Shown here one piece after another: positions 8,258 to 17,288 of a stretch of 64,000 nt of DNA. This stretch comes from Nostoc paludosum FACHB-159 (lineage in GTDB: Bacteria > Cyanobacteriota > Cyanobacteriia > Cyanobacteriales > Nostocaceae). The number at the start of each line of letters is the position of its first letter. Positions within the stretch are counted from its first letter, which is position 1. The notes under the pieces are model-generated. The model was not told where the DNA came from. It searched no databases and was given only the letters and a program-made list of their open reading frames with translations. The stretch is from positions 294,333 to 358,332 of the forward strand of contig NZ_JACJTU010000002.1 of NCBI RefSeq assembly GCF_014698835.1, read 5' to 3'. The position numbers and the translations under genes are program-made.

Positions 8258-9922
8258 TTAGTTATTTCCAACGTATTCTTTGACTACAGCCATAGCATTA
8301 GGAGGAATTTCGGTAATTAGCCGGAATGGAAATGCCGGGGTTGATGTAGAGTTGACATAATCTGATGTGAGAAACACAGCGTAGTTTTTCGCTTCTGGAG
8401 TCAGTTGTGCAGCGAAGGATAAAGTTAAAGCTTTAACTAACTTACGAACATCAGCTGCTTTTTCGTTGACAACTTCACCGCCACTGATAGGTGTATTTGG
8501 TTTTCCCTTTTGATCCTGAGTGGTACTTGGGTCTTTGACACTCAAATGAGTACCTCCAACTACACCAACTAACCATTTGGGGGATGGGATTTTATCAAAT
8601 CCCACAATTTGTTCGGTTAAAGCCGGGGTGGTTTTATCTGCTGAACTTGTTAACACCAGGGTAGGAACCTGCACCTTGCTTAACCCAGTTTCACCAAATA
8701 TCAGAGAAGTTGTAGGATTGAGAGCGATCGCTCCTTTAATTCTGTTATCCCGCAATTGATAGCTATTTTCTGGCAGTTCTTGAGCGATACACTGCATAGC
8801 TTCTCCTAAACTCAAGATCGCCAAGTTCTGTTTGCAGCGTTGTTTGAGACGTTCTAGTTGTAACTCGGCACCAGCAATTGCCAAAGCTGTACCACCACCA
8901 AAAGAATAGCCAACAACCATCGCGTTCTGAGTCGCAAGTTTCCCAGCAAGGGGGTTATTAGCTGTTTGATTGAGCTTTTCTAACTCGTCGAGAACAAAAC
9001 TAATATCTTGAGGGCGAAGCAAAAACTCCTCAGGCTTGACAAATCTGTTTTTCCCTTGTAAGGCTGAGCCAACATTTGTCGCATTACTACCAGGATGTTC
9101 TAAAGCTGCGACTACATAACCGTGGGATGCTAGATGTTCCGCAAGATAACGCAAGTCCGTGCGGATTGAACCGAAACCGTGAGAAAAGACAATCACAGGT
9201 TTGTCAGGAGTTGCAGCAGTTGACCAGTAAACATCAACTGGAATTTTGCGATTGTGCTTTTGGTCATCCAAGTCTAATTTGAGTATTTCTACTTTAGCGG
9301 TTCCTGGTTGCGAGGGGTCAAAAGGAAAAGCAACCTGGGGTGTCAAGGGCTGTGGTGTCAGGAGGCCAAGTTGAGGTGCAATTGCCAACATAAACTGCTG
9401 AGTGCGCCAAAAAGCGGTATTCAAACTCCCTGCAACCTTAAAAGCCTGCGGTACATTTATTTCTAAGCGTTTACTCGGATAAGCAGCGATAAAACTGAGT
9501 ATAGAAAGACCCTCTGGTGCAGTAGAGCCTAATACTAATCCTGCCCTGAGTGCTTGTACTCCAGCTTTGTCTTCCCTGGCTAAAGCAGTGGCCAGATCGT
9601 TGAGAATACTTGTACCAATCTGCGTATTAAGTAATCTATTAATGGTGACAACATTTAACGGTAGATTCGTGTTTAACGCACCCAAAAAGAACTCGCGTTG
9701 TTCTTGGGATAGTCGTTTAGTGTAAGGCTGCAAACTACTAGGTAATTCCCTAGTTTTTGCAGCCTTTTGCAACTCAGCAAGGGTGATGGATTCTGTAAAT
9801 AGACCAAAACGAACAACAACTGTGTCAGCTGCTTTTGCACAAGTATTTGTACTGAATTGCGTCAGTGCAATGGCGCACAAAAAACTACCAAGTTTTTTCA
9901 GACCTTCCCAACTTCTAGCCAT
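8258..9922 (-). CDS. Secreted alpha/beta hydrolase with N-terminal DUF1400 domain
   Basis: 554 residues from ATG 9922; TTG and GTG codons further upstream are less likely. An N-terminal signal peptide (about residues 10-32, ending near CAKA) precedes a DUF1400-like segment (to about residue 140) with repeated Leu-rich helices. The alpha/beta hydrolase part then has FSHGFGSIR (oxyanion region), EHPGSNAT, the nucleophile elbow VVGYSFGGGTA and a late GGTHLSVKD that can supply the catalytic His. The family is typical of cyanobacteria and includes predicted lipase/esterase-like enzymes whose substrate is unknown. It stands alone, followed by a terminator-like hairpin. Confidence 0.82.
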   Translation of the reverse strand: MARSWEGLKKLGSFLCAIALTQFSTNTCAKAADTVVVRFGLFTESITLAELQKAAKTRELPSSLQPYTKRLSQEQREFFLGALNTNLPLNVVTINRLLNTQIGTSILNDLATALAREDKAGVQALRAGLVLGSTAPEGLSILSFIAAYPSKRLEINVPQAFKVAGSLNTAFWRTQQFMLAIAPQLGLLTPQPLTPQVAFPFDPSQPGTAKVEILKLDLDDQKHNRKIPVDVYWSTAATPDKPVIVFSHGFGSIRTDLRYLAEHLASHGYVVAALEHPGSNATNVGSALQGKNRFVKPEEFLLRPQDISFVLDELEKLNQTANNPLAGKLATQNAMVVGYSFGGGTALAIAGAELQLERLKQRCKQNLAILSLGEAMQCIAQELPENSYQLRDNRIKGAIALNPTTSLIFGETGLSKVQVPTLVLTSSADKTTPALTEQIVGFDKIPSPKWLVGVVGGTHLSVKDPSTTQDQKGKPNTPISGGEVVNEKAADVRKLVKALTLSFAAQLTPEAKNYAVFLTSDYVNSTSTPAFPFRLITEIPPNAMAVVKEYVGNN

Positions 9923-10374
9923 GAAGATTTTCACCAATTCATACTTACGTGAATATAGCGGATATTCGTGTATTTGACTACTTCATTTGCTGTCAAGAAA
10001 TAAACGCAGATTTTTTGTTGGAAGTTAATAGCGATCGCCCCTAAGTGGTAAATGTATTTGCTAATGCGATCGCAACTCATCAAAAACATCACAAAAACAA
10101 AGAACTGTACAATTTATTACAGCTAAAAATTTGAGTCAAAATCGGTGTTAATAGCCACAAAAAACCGATTGTTTCTCAACTAAGTTAAATATTGCAACAA
10201 ATTTCCTTTGTGATTAGTCACTAGCCATTAGTTATTAGCCCCTTGCTGATAACCAATGCCCCATCCGCAATGCCCAATCAATAATCTGTTGCAGGTGAAT
10301 AGTCTTATTGCTGTTGCTGCACTACCATTACTCTTCAAATTGCGCCAGTAGCACCAACACTTTTTTCTAATTTT
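9923..10374. other. Intergenic region between divergent genes
   Basis: No gene visible. It must carry the divergent promoters of the hydrolase (minus) and the small secreted protein (plus). Two HIP1-type sites and a few GCCCCAT/GCCCAAT-type repeats near 10255-10275 are present. Confidence 0.55.
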
Positions 10375-10815
10375 ATGCTTCCCAGACTCATTTATATTTT
10401 TATTTTTCTGATCTCGCTAAGTACTATTGCATTATGGTGGCCTGTGAATGATTCTGTTTGCAATTCTGAGGCTTTTTTAGCATCAAATACTACAAAGTTT
10501 CAAGTAGAAGCCAGTAAAGTTGTTGTTCAGCCGTGGCATGGCAAACATAAATCATACGGAATCTTTATGATTCCTGATGAATACAAAAAAGCTCCATTTT
10601 TTGTGTTAACAGTCAAAGGTGCTGGCAATTACTGTTCAAAACAATTCGGTTATAGAAAAAAAATTGATAATATTGTTGCTCAGCCAGGAACTTATCTATT
10701 GAGAAAGTTCATTAGAACTCGAACATCTGTGCGATTGATTCTCCAAGGTTTGTACTTTCAGATCAATGATAAAAAGAATTGGACATTAACTTTCCCTCAA
10801 GTAAAAGTCGATTAA
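10375..10815 (+). CDS. Hypothetical small secreted or membrane-anchored protein
   Basis: 146 residues. The first 22 form a hydrophobic signal or anchor (LIYIFIFLISLSTIALWW). The mature part has two Cys residues (in SVCNSEAF and NYCSKQFG) that could form a disulfide outside the cytoplasm, and is basic and rich in beta-type sequence (KFIRTRTSVRLILQGLYFQI). No family recognised. Coding status rests on the plausible signal peptide and composition; the neighbours give no hint. Confidence 0.55.
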   Translation: MLPRLIYIFIFLISLSTIALWWPVNDSVCNSEAFLASNTTKFQVEASKVVVQPWHGKHKSYGIFMIPDEYKKAPFFVLTVKGAGNYCSKQFGYRKKIDNIVAQPGTYLLRKFIRTRTSVRLILQGLYFQINDKKNWTLTFPQVKVD

Positions 10816-11187
10816 TAGTAAACATTTTTAATCCAATTGCATGAGGTAAAAATTGATTGGCTTTGAGGCAGGAGCCAGGAGGGAGAAGAATTTTTATATT
10901 TAATTCTCTATAGCAATCTGTGTAGGAGTTGCAAAATTCCTCATGAAGGTAGGGAATAGGCAACAGGCAACAGTCAAGAAGAACGTACAAATTTACTCTA
11001 GCTTTCACAAATGATTTAGGACTGCTATAGTTGTCTACCTCATTTGGTTGCAAACTGCTGTAAGTACTTTTCAAACAACCTCTTAATTATGGGCGTATGA
11101 GACGCCACACCACAAGATTAGATTTTTTATTTCTTGGAAATGCTTAAAGTTAGTATTTTCCAAAATCTCGGAATCACTAATTACGAA
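10816..11187. other. Intergenic region between convergent genes, with a possible miniature element
   Basis: No gene supported. It contains AGGAGCC/AGGAGGG-type repeats and a candidate miniature inverted-repeat element at 10908-11030. Confidence 0.55.
10908..11030. mobile_element. Candidate miniature inverted-repeat element
   Basis: The ends read CTATAGCAATC (10908-10918) and GACTGCTATAG (11020-11030), which are inverted copies with one mismatch over 11 bp. About 123 bp in total and no coding capacity. A target duplication is not obvious. Confidence 0.45.
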
Positions 11188-12243
11188 TTAGGTCGCTGGT
11201 TGAGTTGCTAAATCCTCGTTTTTTTCTAATAAAGCAGTGGTAGCATTGACCACAATCTGCGCTGAACCTGTGAAAAACGATCGCTCAATAGTCGCTAGAA
11301 CATCGCTGGGTTGATGATAGTGGGGACTACGTAAATTTGCGGTATCCGTTACCAGTACAGCACCCACTCCTTGATACCAAAACGGTGCATGGTCGCTGCG
11401 TAAAGTATCTGGTGTCAGTAAGCCTTTGAGAGGAATTGGCAGCCTTAAAAGTGCTGGCAAATAAGATTCTTGTTTATTCAGAGCAGTTAGGGGAATGTTC
11501 TGGGAGTTTTGAAACGCATTCAATAAAGGTAAATGTTCTGTATCACCAACTACCACCAAAAAATCGCCCTTCTCGCTAGGTGGTGTAACAGGCAATCCAG
11601 CAGGATATTTTTGACACCCAGACGTGTAACAAGCATAACCTACCATATCCATGACGATCGCCCCGCCCAAATTTTCTAAACGTGCCTTCTTGGCGACAAA
11701 AGCCTGACTACCTAAAAGTCCTGCTTCCTCTTGGTCAAAAAAAGCTAACTGTAACGTCCGTGGTGTGGGATGGGAACCCAACAGCCGCGCAACTTCCAGC
11801 ATTACGGCTATACCGCTGGCGTTATCATCGGCGCCTGGAGAAGAGGCAACAGTATCGTAATGCGCTCCTACGAGAATTGCTTTAGCGGCTTTGTTAGTTC
11901 CTGCACGTTCGGCAAAAATATTTACACCGTCCGAGAACTTTTCTAATTTAGGTGTCCAGCCGAATTTTTTCAGTTCATTTGTGATATATGTGCGAGTACG
12001 CGATCGCTCTGTTGTCGTGTAACGCTGAAAATTCAAATTTTGGATATGGTTTAACAGTCTTTCACCAGACACTTGTAGGGTACTGTCAACTTCCTGAGAC
12101 CCTGGCTGTGGTTCTGGTGTTTTTACTGGAATGCTCTGAACAATCTCTGGTGAGGGAGGCTGTTCAAAAAAAGTGCTACCTCTGCTACTCACCGTGACAA
12201 CTGTCATCACCACCAACAGTATCAGCCAGATCCATTTTCTCAT
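11188..12243 (-). CDS. M28-family zinc aminopeptidase, secreted or anchored
   Basis: 351 residues from ATG 12243; an upstream TTG at 12267 is less likely. An N-terminal hydrophobic helix (WIWLILLVVMTVVTVSS) acts as signal or anchor. The catalytic part shows the co-catalytic zinc pattern of M28 peptidases: GAHYDTV (His, Asp), GADDNASG (bridging Asp), FDQEEAGLLG (general-base Glu and Glu ligand), AIVMDMVGY (Asp) and RSDHAPFW (His). Such enzymes trim N-terminal residues from peptides outside the cytoplasm. A Pro-rich linker (PSPEIVQSIPVKTPEPQPG) joins anchor and domain. The two Cys in CYTSGC, after the Asp ligand, may form a disulfide. Confidence 0.88.
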   Translation of the reverse strand: MRKWIWLILLVVMTVVTVSSRGSTFFEQPPSPEIVQSIPVKTPEPQPGSQEVDSTLQVSGERLLNHIQNLNFQRYTTTERSRTRTYITNELKKFGWTPKLEKFSDGVNIFAERAGTNKAAKAILVGAHYDTVASSPGADDNASGIAVMLEVARLLGSHPTPRTLQLAFFDQEEAGLLGSQAFVAKKARLENLGGAIVMDMVGYACYTSGCQKYPAGLPVTPPSEKGDFLVVVGDTEHLPLLNAFQNSQNIPLTALNKQESYLPALLRLPIPLKGLLTPDTLRSDHAPFWYQGVGAVLVTDTANLRSPHYHQPSDVLATIERSFFTGSAQIVVNATTALLEKNEDLATQPAT

Positions 12244-12712
12244 GTGATTTATCCTTGGCTTATCCAAGTTGTAGTTTGTTCAATTATCTATGATTGGACT
12301 TTTTGAGTGTCTGGAGTGTCCATACAATCAAATGACCAATGATTCCTTGACGTACAGAGCCAGCAGATTTATCCGTGGAATCAATGGAAAGTTTTTTCAT
12401 CCAAAATTCCCAAGCCCCAGATTTATTCGTGGGGTTAATAATCTAAAATTGTCTGGCTCACTTAAAAATTTGCTCAAAGAAATACCAACTCAATTAAAGA
12501 GTCCATCAAGAAGGCATTTTCTTTTTCCAAACTGCGATCGCGTTAGGTTAGATTGATTGAAATAATACTACTTAATTGCTGGGCAAAAATTGATACTTGA
12601 TATTTAGACAAAACGAGAATATTTTAGCCTTTTTCCCTCGATAACAAAAGTTATAATTATAGCATTTATTACTTATATAAATGCCTACAAATGTTTATAA
12701 AAAAAGCAACAT
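12244..12712. other. Divergent intergenic region
   Basis: The + strand ORF at 12290-12556 is not convincing. Two similar stretches, AGATTTATCCGTGGAATCAA near 12366 and AGATTTATTCGTGGGGTTAA near 12420, form an imperfect direct repeat. Promoters for the peptidase (minus) and the REC protein (plus) should lie here. Confidence 0.5.
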
Positions 12713-13933
12713 ATGAACGGAACCAGCATTCTATCAAACATACAGACAACACAGACAGTTCGGATTCTGATTGTTGAGGATGAGTATATCCTGGCTATGA
12801 ATTTACAAGAAATTTTAGAATCGCTGGGATACACTATTCTAGATATTGCTGATTCCGCAGAAACAGCAATTGACAAAGCATCTGAGCTACTCCCGAATTT
12901 GGTTTTGATGGATATCCGGTTACGGGGTGAAATAGACGGCATTCAGGCGGCAGAGCAAATCTGGAATCGTCTTCAAATCCCTGTCCTCTACATCACCGGA
13001 CATTCTGACAAAAGCACTGTAGAGCGAGCTAAATTGACAAATGCTTTTGGTTATATTCTCAAACCTGTCAAAGAGCAACAACTTTACGTTGCAATTCAAA
13101 CAGCACTCAATCGCTATCAAAACGAACAATTGACACAATTACAACGGCTCAACGAGTTAAAAGAGAATTTTTTAGCAACCACCTCTGATGAAATACGAAT
13201 GCCCTTATGGAACATCAAAATGACAATCTCTGTGCTAGAAAAGATTCTGGAGCGCGAGGACATTTTAAATTCAGAACTACTTTCTCCATTTGAATCTGTC
13301 GCTGGGTATTTAAGTATTTTGCGTCAACACTGCGAACAAGGGCTAGATTTAGTAAATAATTTGCTGTCTGTGCAAATGATTGATGCAGATGTCCATCCAT
13401 TAAAATTAACTTCATTTCAACTTCAAGACTGGCTTCCTCAGGTAGCTTCACATTTTCGAGAACGTGCCAGATCTCAGCAGCAGATTTTCCACCTTAGCAT
13501 CCCCCCAGATTTACCAGCTATAGTTTCAGACTTAGCTATTCTGACTAAAATTGTCTCAGAGTTACTTAACAACGCCTGTAAATATTCTCCTCCCGATGAA
13601 GAGATTAGATTAGCTGTCCGGCTAATCTACACTACAAAAAGTTTCATCAATGATGATACTGAATTTCAGACAATAACTACTTCTCAAGTGCCCTTCTTTG
13701 AAATTACAATTAGCAATTCTGGCGTCCTAATCCCTACAAAACAACAATCTCGAATATTTGAGCCATTTTACCGGATTCCTGACAACGATTTCTGGAAAAA
13801 TGGCGGTCCAGGGCTGGGCTTGGCATTAGTTAAGAAGCTCTTAGAATATCTCCAAGGCACAGTAGAAGTTACTAGTATTCATGGTTGGACAAGATTTACA
13901 GTTCTACTACCTTTAAGTCTGCAAATTTTTTAA
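12713..13933 (+). CDS. Response-regulator receiver fused to a degenerate histidine kinase
   Basis: 406 residues. Residues 17-132 form a REC domain with VEDE (acid pocket), phospho-acceptor D67 in LVLMDIRL, T95 in YITGH and K117 in ILKPVK. After a helical linker comes a HisKA/HATPase_c-like part, but the H-box reads TTSDEIRMPL: D159 stands where the phospho-accepting His belongs (codon GAT). The G1 box reads SNSGVLI rather than DxGxGI, so the adenine-binding Asp is also missing. The N-box ELLNNACKYS and the G2 box GGPGLGLAL remain. It should receive phosphate through REC but not autophosphorylate, acting as a scaffold or partner-binding module. It is not next to another kinase. Confidence 0.85.
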   Translation: MNGTSILSNIQTTQTVRILIVEDEYILAMNLQEILESLGYTILDIADSAETAIDKASELLPNLVLMDIRLRGEIDGIQAAEQIWNRLQIPVLYITGHSDKSTVERAKLTNAFGYILKPVKEQQLYVAIQTALNRYQNEQLTQLQRLNELKENFLATTSDEIRMPLWNIKMTISVLEKILEREDILNSELLSPFESVAGYLSILRQHCEQGLDLVNNLLSVQMIDADVHPLKLTSFQLQDWLPQVASHFRERARSQQQIFHLSIPPDLPAIVSDLAILTKIVSELLNNACKYSPPDEEIRLAVRLIYTTKSFINDDTEFQTITTSQVPFFEITISNSGVLIPTKQQSRIFEPFYRIPDNDFWKNGGPGLGLALVKKLLEYLQGTVEVTSIHGWTRFTVLLPLSLQIF

Positions 13934-14284
13934 AGTAAGGGATTTCTTTGGCAATAACATCACCATAAATGGTAAATGTTTCAGTAAGATTATTAACATT
14001 TTCTCTAAGCTAAAACACATTTAGTTGGCATCATTAAAATTCATTAAATTTTTGTAAGGTGCGCCGGAAAGCCTGCCCAGCGTATGCAAGTTAAATGTGG
14101 AACAGCTTATCAAGTTTGACAACTTGTCTTTTGACAGAGAGCGCAACTTCACTTAAAGTGCCCCACTAGAGGAGTGCTGAGTACTGAGTACTGAGCAAAA
14201 AAGAGAAAAACAATTTCTTCTTAATTCTTCAAAATCTTTATTTTGACACTCAGGATTCATGACTCAGAACTCAGGACTTTTCTT
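13934..14284. other. Intergenic spacer with short heptamer repeat
   Basis: No gene visible. GTGCTGA/GTACTGA heptamers lie at 14174-14194. A TTG-initiated frame from 14243 leads into the next gene, but ATG 14285 is the better start. Confidence 0.5.
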
Positions 14285-15556
14285 ATGGTAGATTTATTGC
14301 CGATCGCAATCCTGGGGTTCCTGGGTAGTTTTGGTCATTGCTTTGGCATGTGTGGCCCCCTAACAGTGGCGTTTTCTCTATCTCATCAGCCAAAAATTCC
14401 ACACACAGCTTCCCGTGGACGGACATCAACCTTAGAAAAGCCCCACACTTGGCAACAGCAATTAAAATTTCATATCCTGCTAAATCTGGGACGGATGTTG
14501 AGCTATGCTCTAGTCGGCGCTGGCATTGGGGCGCTGGGTTCGGTATTGCTGCAAGGCGGACAACTAGCGGGTATTGGCAGCGACTTCCGGCGTTGGATGG
14601 CAATTATCACTGGTGTGATGCTGATTTGGTTTGGCTTAGCACAAATAAAACCGGATTTGTTGCCCCACATTCCCGTGCTACATCCTCTACTAAAAGGCAG
14701 TTTACATGATCGCCTCAGCACCGGAATGATGAAACTTTCCTTAAAAACTAAATGGTGGACACCATTGCTTTTGGGAATGACTTGGGGTTTTATGCCCTGT
14801 GGTTTTCTGTATGCTGCTCAAATTAAAGCCGCTGGAACTGGGAATTTATGGATGGGTACAGCAACTATGCTGGCTTTTGGCTTGGGAACTCTACCCACTA
14901 TGTTAGGTGTCGCTGTGTCCACCTCTTTGGTAAGTAAAGACAGGCGCAGTCAGTTGTTTCGATTAGGTGGTTGGGTTACCCTCACCATCGGCGTTATCAC
15001 CTTGCTGCGGACTGGCGACACAATGGTAGATTACACCGGACATGCCGCCTTATTCTGCTTAATCCTGGCGTTAATTGCGCGTCCCATTAGTGGCTTGTGG
15101 GCGTCACCACTGCGTTATCGTCGTGCTTTGGGTGTGGGAGCGTTTGTGCTTTCTGTGGCTCACACTGTTCACATGATTGCACATTCATTTCAATGGGATT
15201 TTGCTCGTTTTTCTTTCCTACCACCACAATTTCAGTGGGGGATGGCTGCGGGTGCTGTAGCATTGATATTAATGTCCCCCGCCGCTTTAACGAGTTGGGA
15301 ATCATTGCAAAAATCTTGGGGCAAGCGTTGGCGACAGATTCATCTATTGGGTGTGCCAGCTTTGCTCTTGAGTGCTATCCATACTGTGTTGATTGGTTCC
15401 CATTATCTGGGTTCCTGGCAATCAACTTGGGGAAATAAATTAGCGGCAGTACTGATGGGAATTGTTACCCTCTGTGTTTTGTTAGTACGTTCCCGCTTTT
15501 TCTGGTCAAAGTTAGCCTTAGAAAAGTTTTATGTTCCCCCAACTAAATCGCGGTAA
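14285..15556 (+). CDS. TauE/SafE-like (DsbD_2/UreH-type) membrane protein fused to a ferric-reductase-like domain
   Basis: 423 residues, almost wholly membrane helices. The N-terminal half has the GHCFGMCGPL motif (two Cys flanking the first helix end) and WGFMPCGFLYAA, both typical of the DsbD_2/UreH-type 'sulfite exporter' family, which includes cytochrome and metal maturation proteins. The C-terminal half, from about residue 265, has RRALGVGAFVLSVAHTVHMI and a later IHLLGVPALLLSAIHTVLIG; this His spacing in helices resembles the b-type heme membrane domain of ferric reductase/YedZ proteins. It could pass electrons across the membrane to metals or thiols. It overlaps the next gene by 26 bp, so the two are translated together. 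Confidence 0.75.
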   Translation: MVDLLPIAILGFLGSFGHCFGMCGPLTVAFSLSHQPKIPHTASRGRTSTLEKPHTWQQQLKFHILLNLGRMLSYALVGAGIGALGSVLLQGGQLAGIGSDFRRWMAIITGVMLIWFGLAQIKPDLLPHIPVLHPLLKGSLHDRLSTGMMKLSLKTKWWTPLLLGMTWGFMPCGFLYAAQIKAAGTGNLWMGTATMLAFGLGTLPTMLGVAVSTSLVSKDRRSQLFRLGGWVTLTIGVITLLRTGDTMVDYTGHAALFCLILALIARPISGLWASPLRYRRALGVGAFVLSVAHTVHMIAHSFQWDFARFSFLPPQFQWGMAAGAVALILMSPAALTSWESLQKSWGKRWRQIHLLGVPALLLSAIHTVLIGSHYLGSWQSTWGNKLAAVLMGIVTLCVLLVRSRFFWSKLALEKFYVPPTKSR

Positions 15557-16202
15557 ATCATTGTTATTTTCTGCCTCCATCCCAACGAGTTCAAAACAGA
15601 GGCATTACCTCAACAAAGGAACAATCAAGTATTTGTTATTCCTGAGTTGCCTAGCTATACCAATAACTAATCTTTACCCTGCTGCTGCTCATAAGGTAGA
15701 AGTCTCTGGAGATGTCGGTGGCACCCTTCACATTGAACCAAATGATAATCCTCGTGCTGGAGAACCAAGTCAAGCCTGGTTTGCCCTCACCCGCAGAGGT
15801 GGAAAGGTAATTCCCCTAGCTCAGTGCAATTGTCAATTGGCTGTTTATGCCGAACCCTACGCAGCCGGAGAGCCAGCACTCTTAGAACCAACCCTAAAAG
15901 CTGTGGCAGTTGAGCGTTATCAAGGCATCCCAGGTGCAGAAATTGTCTTTCCCAAGCCAGGCCTTTATCAGTTGGAACTGAATGGTAAACCAGCCTCAGG
16001 GGCAAGATTCAAACCTTTTGAGTTCAAATTTGAAGTTACCGTGGCAGCTGGATCTACAAATAATGCACGAAATGTCAATGGCGATCTAGTCCAGAGCGAG
16101 AATCAAAGTTTACCATTTTGGGCGATCGCTCTGCCAATCCTCGGATTTATCGCCATCTTATTTGTTGCACTGCGAGGGATGAGAGGAGGCAGCGGAGAGT
16201 AG
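15531..16202 (+). CDS. Periplasmic protein with C-terminal membrane anchor, partner of the upstream membrane protein
   Basis: 223 residues starting 26 bp inside the preceding gene. A signal-like helix (IKYLLFLSCLAIPITNLYPAAA, about 32-54) is followed by AHKVEVSGDVGGTLHIEP. The mature part contains a CNC motif (LAQCNCQLAVY) and ends with a membrane helix (FWAIALPILGFIAILFVAL). The long N-terminal segment before the signal helix suggests the true start could be further in. Small periplasmic domains of this sort occur beside metal and cytochrome handling proteins; the CNC pair could bind copper or undergo thiol exchange, which is inference. Overlap with the TauE-like gene argues for a shared task. 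Confidence 0.65.
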   Translation: MFPQLNRGKSLLFSASIPTSSKQRHYLNKGTIKYLLFLSCLAIPITNLYPAAAHKVEVSGDVGGTLHIEPNDNPRAGEPSQAWFALTRRGGKVIPLAQCNCQLAVYAEPYAAGEPALLEPTLKAVAVERYQGIPGAEIVFPKPGLYQLELNGKPASGARFKPFEFKFEVTVAAGSTNNARNVNGDLVQSENQSLPFWAIALPILGFIAILFVALRGMRGGSGE

Positions 16203-16244
16203 GGAGTAGGGAGTGGAGAATGGGGCACAGGAGCAGAGGAGACA

Positions 16245-16287
16245 AATGCCCAATGCCCCATGCCCCATGCCCAATGCCCCATTCCCC
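16245..16287. repeat. STRR: GCCCCAT/GCCCAAT heptamers
   Basis: About six tandem seven-base units between the convergent membrane-protein operon and galE. Confidence 0.85.
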
Positions 16288-16289
16288 AC

Positions 16290-17288
16290 CTATTGATGTC
16301 GCTTTTGATGCCACTGCCACGCATGAGCCACAATATCTTTGATGGATGGATATTGAGGTTGCCAGTTTAACATTGTTCTGGCTTTTTCGGCGCTACCAAT
16401 CAGAATTGGGGGATCGCCAGGACGGCGATCGCGTTCTTCAACTTTTATGCTAGCTCCTGTCACGGCCTCAGCTGCTGCAATTACTTCTCTGACAGAAAAG
16501 CCGCTACCATTACCCAAATTAAAAACTTCGCTATCGCCACCTTTTAATAAATATTCCAATCCCAAAATATGAGCATCTGCTAAGTCATTTACATGAATAT
16601 AGTCACGAATACAAGTACCATCGGGTGTAGGATAATCAGTACCGAAAATTGAAATCGACTCTCGTTTGCCTAAAGCTGTCAGCAATACCAAAGGAATCAA
16701 ATGTGTTTCTGGTTCGTGATCCTCACCCAGTAAACCGTCGGGATTAGCACCAGCGGCATTAAAATATCGAAAACGTACTGATTTGAAACCGTAAGCTACA
16801 TCAAAATCAGTCAGAATCCGCTCCACCATCAACTTAGTAGCCCCATAAGGATTAATCGGATTTTGGGGATGGGTTTCTGGAATTGGCACGAATTCCGGTA
16901 CACCATAGGTGGCACAAGTGGAAGAAAATACAAATTTATTAACAGAAGCCGTCAACATGGCCTCTAACAGCGTGAGAGTCCCAAGGACGTTATTGCGGTA
17001 ATATTTGGCAGGGTCAGTTACCGACTCTCCCACGTAGGCGTATGCAGAAAAGTGCATCACCGCGCTAATATCGTGGGTTTTGAATAGGTGGTCGAGTAGA
17101 GAGCGATCGCTTGTATCGCCTACTATCAGTTCTACTTGTAAAACCTTTTCTACTAGGTCGCGATGACCGTATACCAAATTATCAAGAATGACAACGTTGT
17201 AACCCGCTTGCTTGAGAGCAAGCACTGTATGAGAGCCAATATACCCAGCTCCCCCTGTTACCAAAATCGTAGGCTTTCGAGATGACAT
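16290..17288 (-). CDS. galE: UDP-glucose 4-epimerase GalE
   Basis: 332 residues from ATG 17288, which has AAAGGA about 7 nt upstream; a GTG at 17309 is less likely. Extended short-chain dehydrogenase with the NAD-binding TGGAGYIGSH near the N-terminus, the catalytic Ser and Tyr-Lys pair in FSSTCATYG and NPYGATK, and GTPDGTCIRDYIHV-like sugar-binding sequence (here DYPTPDGTCIRDYIHV). It interconverts UDP-glucose and UDP-galactose for polysaccharide and galactolipid synthesis. The neighbours do not form an obvious sugar operon, so it is probably transcribed alone. Confidence 0.93.
   Translation of the reverse strand: MSSRKPTILVTGGAGYIGSHTVLALKQAGYNVVILDNLVYGHRDLVEKVLQVELIVGDTSDRSLLDHLFKTHDISAVMHFSAYAYVGESVTDPAKYYRNNVLGTLTLLEAMLTASVNKFVFSSTCATYGVPEFVPIPETHPQNPINPYGATKLMVERILTDFDVAYGFKSVRFRYFNAAGANPDGLLGEDHEPETHLIPLVLLTALGKRESISIFGTDYPTPDGTCIRDYIHVNDLADAHILGLEYLLKGGDSEVFNLGNGSGFSVREVIAAAEAVTGASIKVEERDRRPGDPPILIGSAEKARTMLNWQPQYPSIKDIVAHAWQWHQKRHQ

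Noticed and set aside
10763..11074. 103-residue ORF on the minus strand
   Set aside because: It overlaps the end of the gene at 10375 and a miniature element; its composition looks non-coding.
12290..12556. 88-residue ORF on the + strand
   Set aside because: It contains dispersed-repeat-like DNA (RFIRGI and RFIRGV duplicates), has no ribosome binding site and lies in a divergent promoter region.
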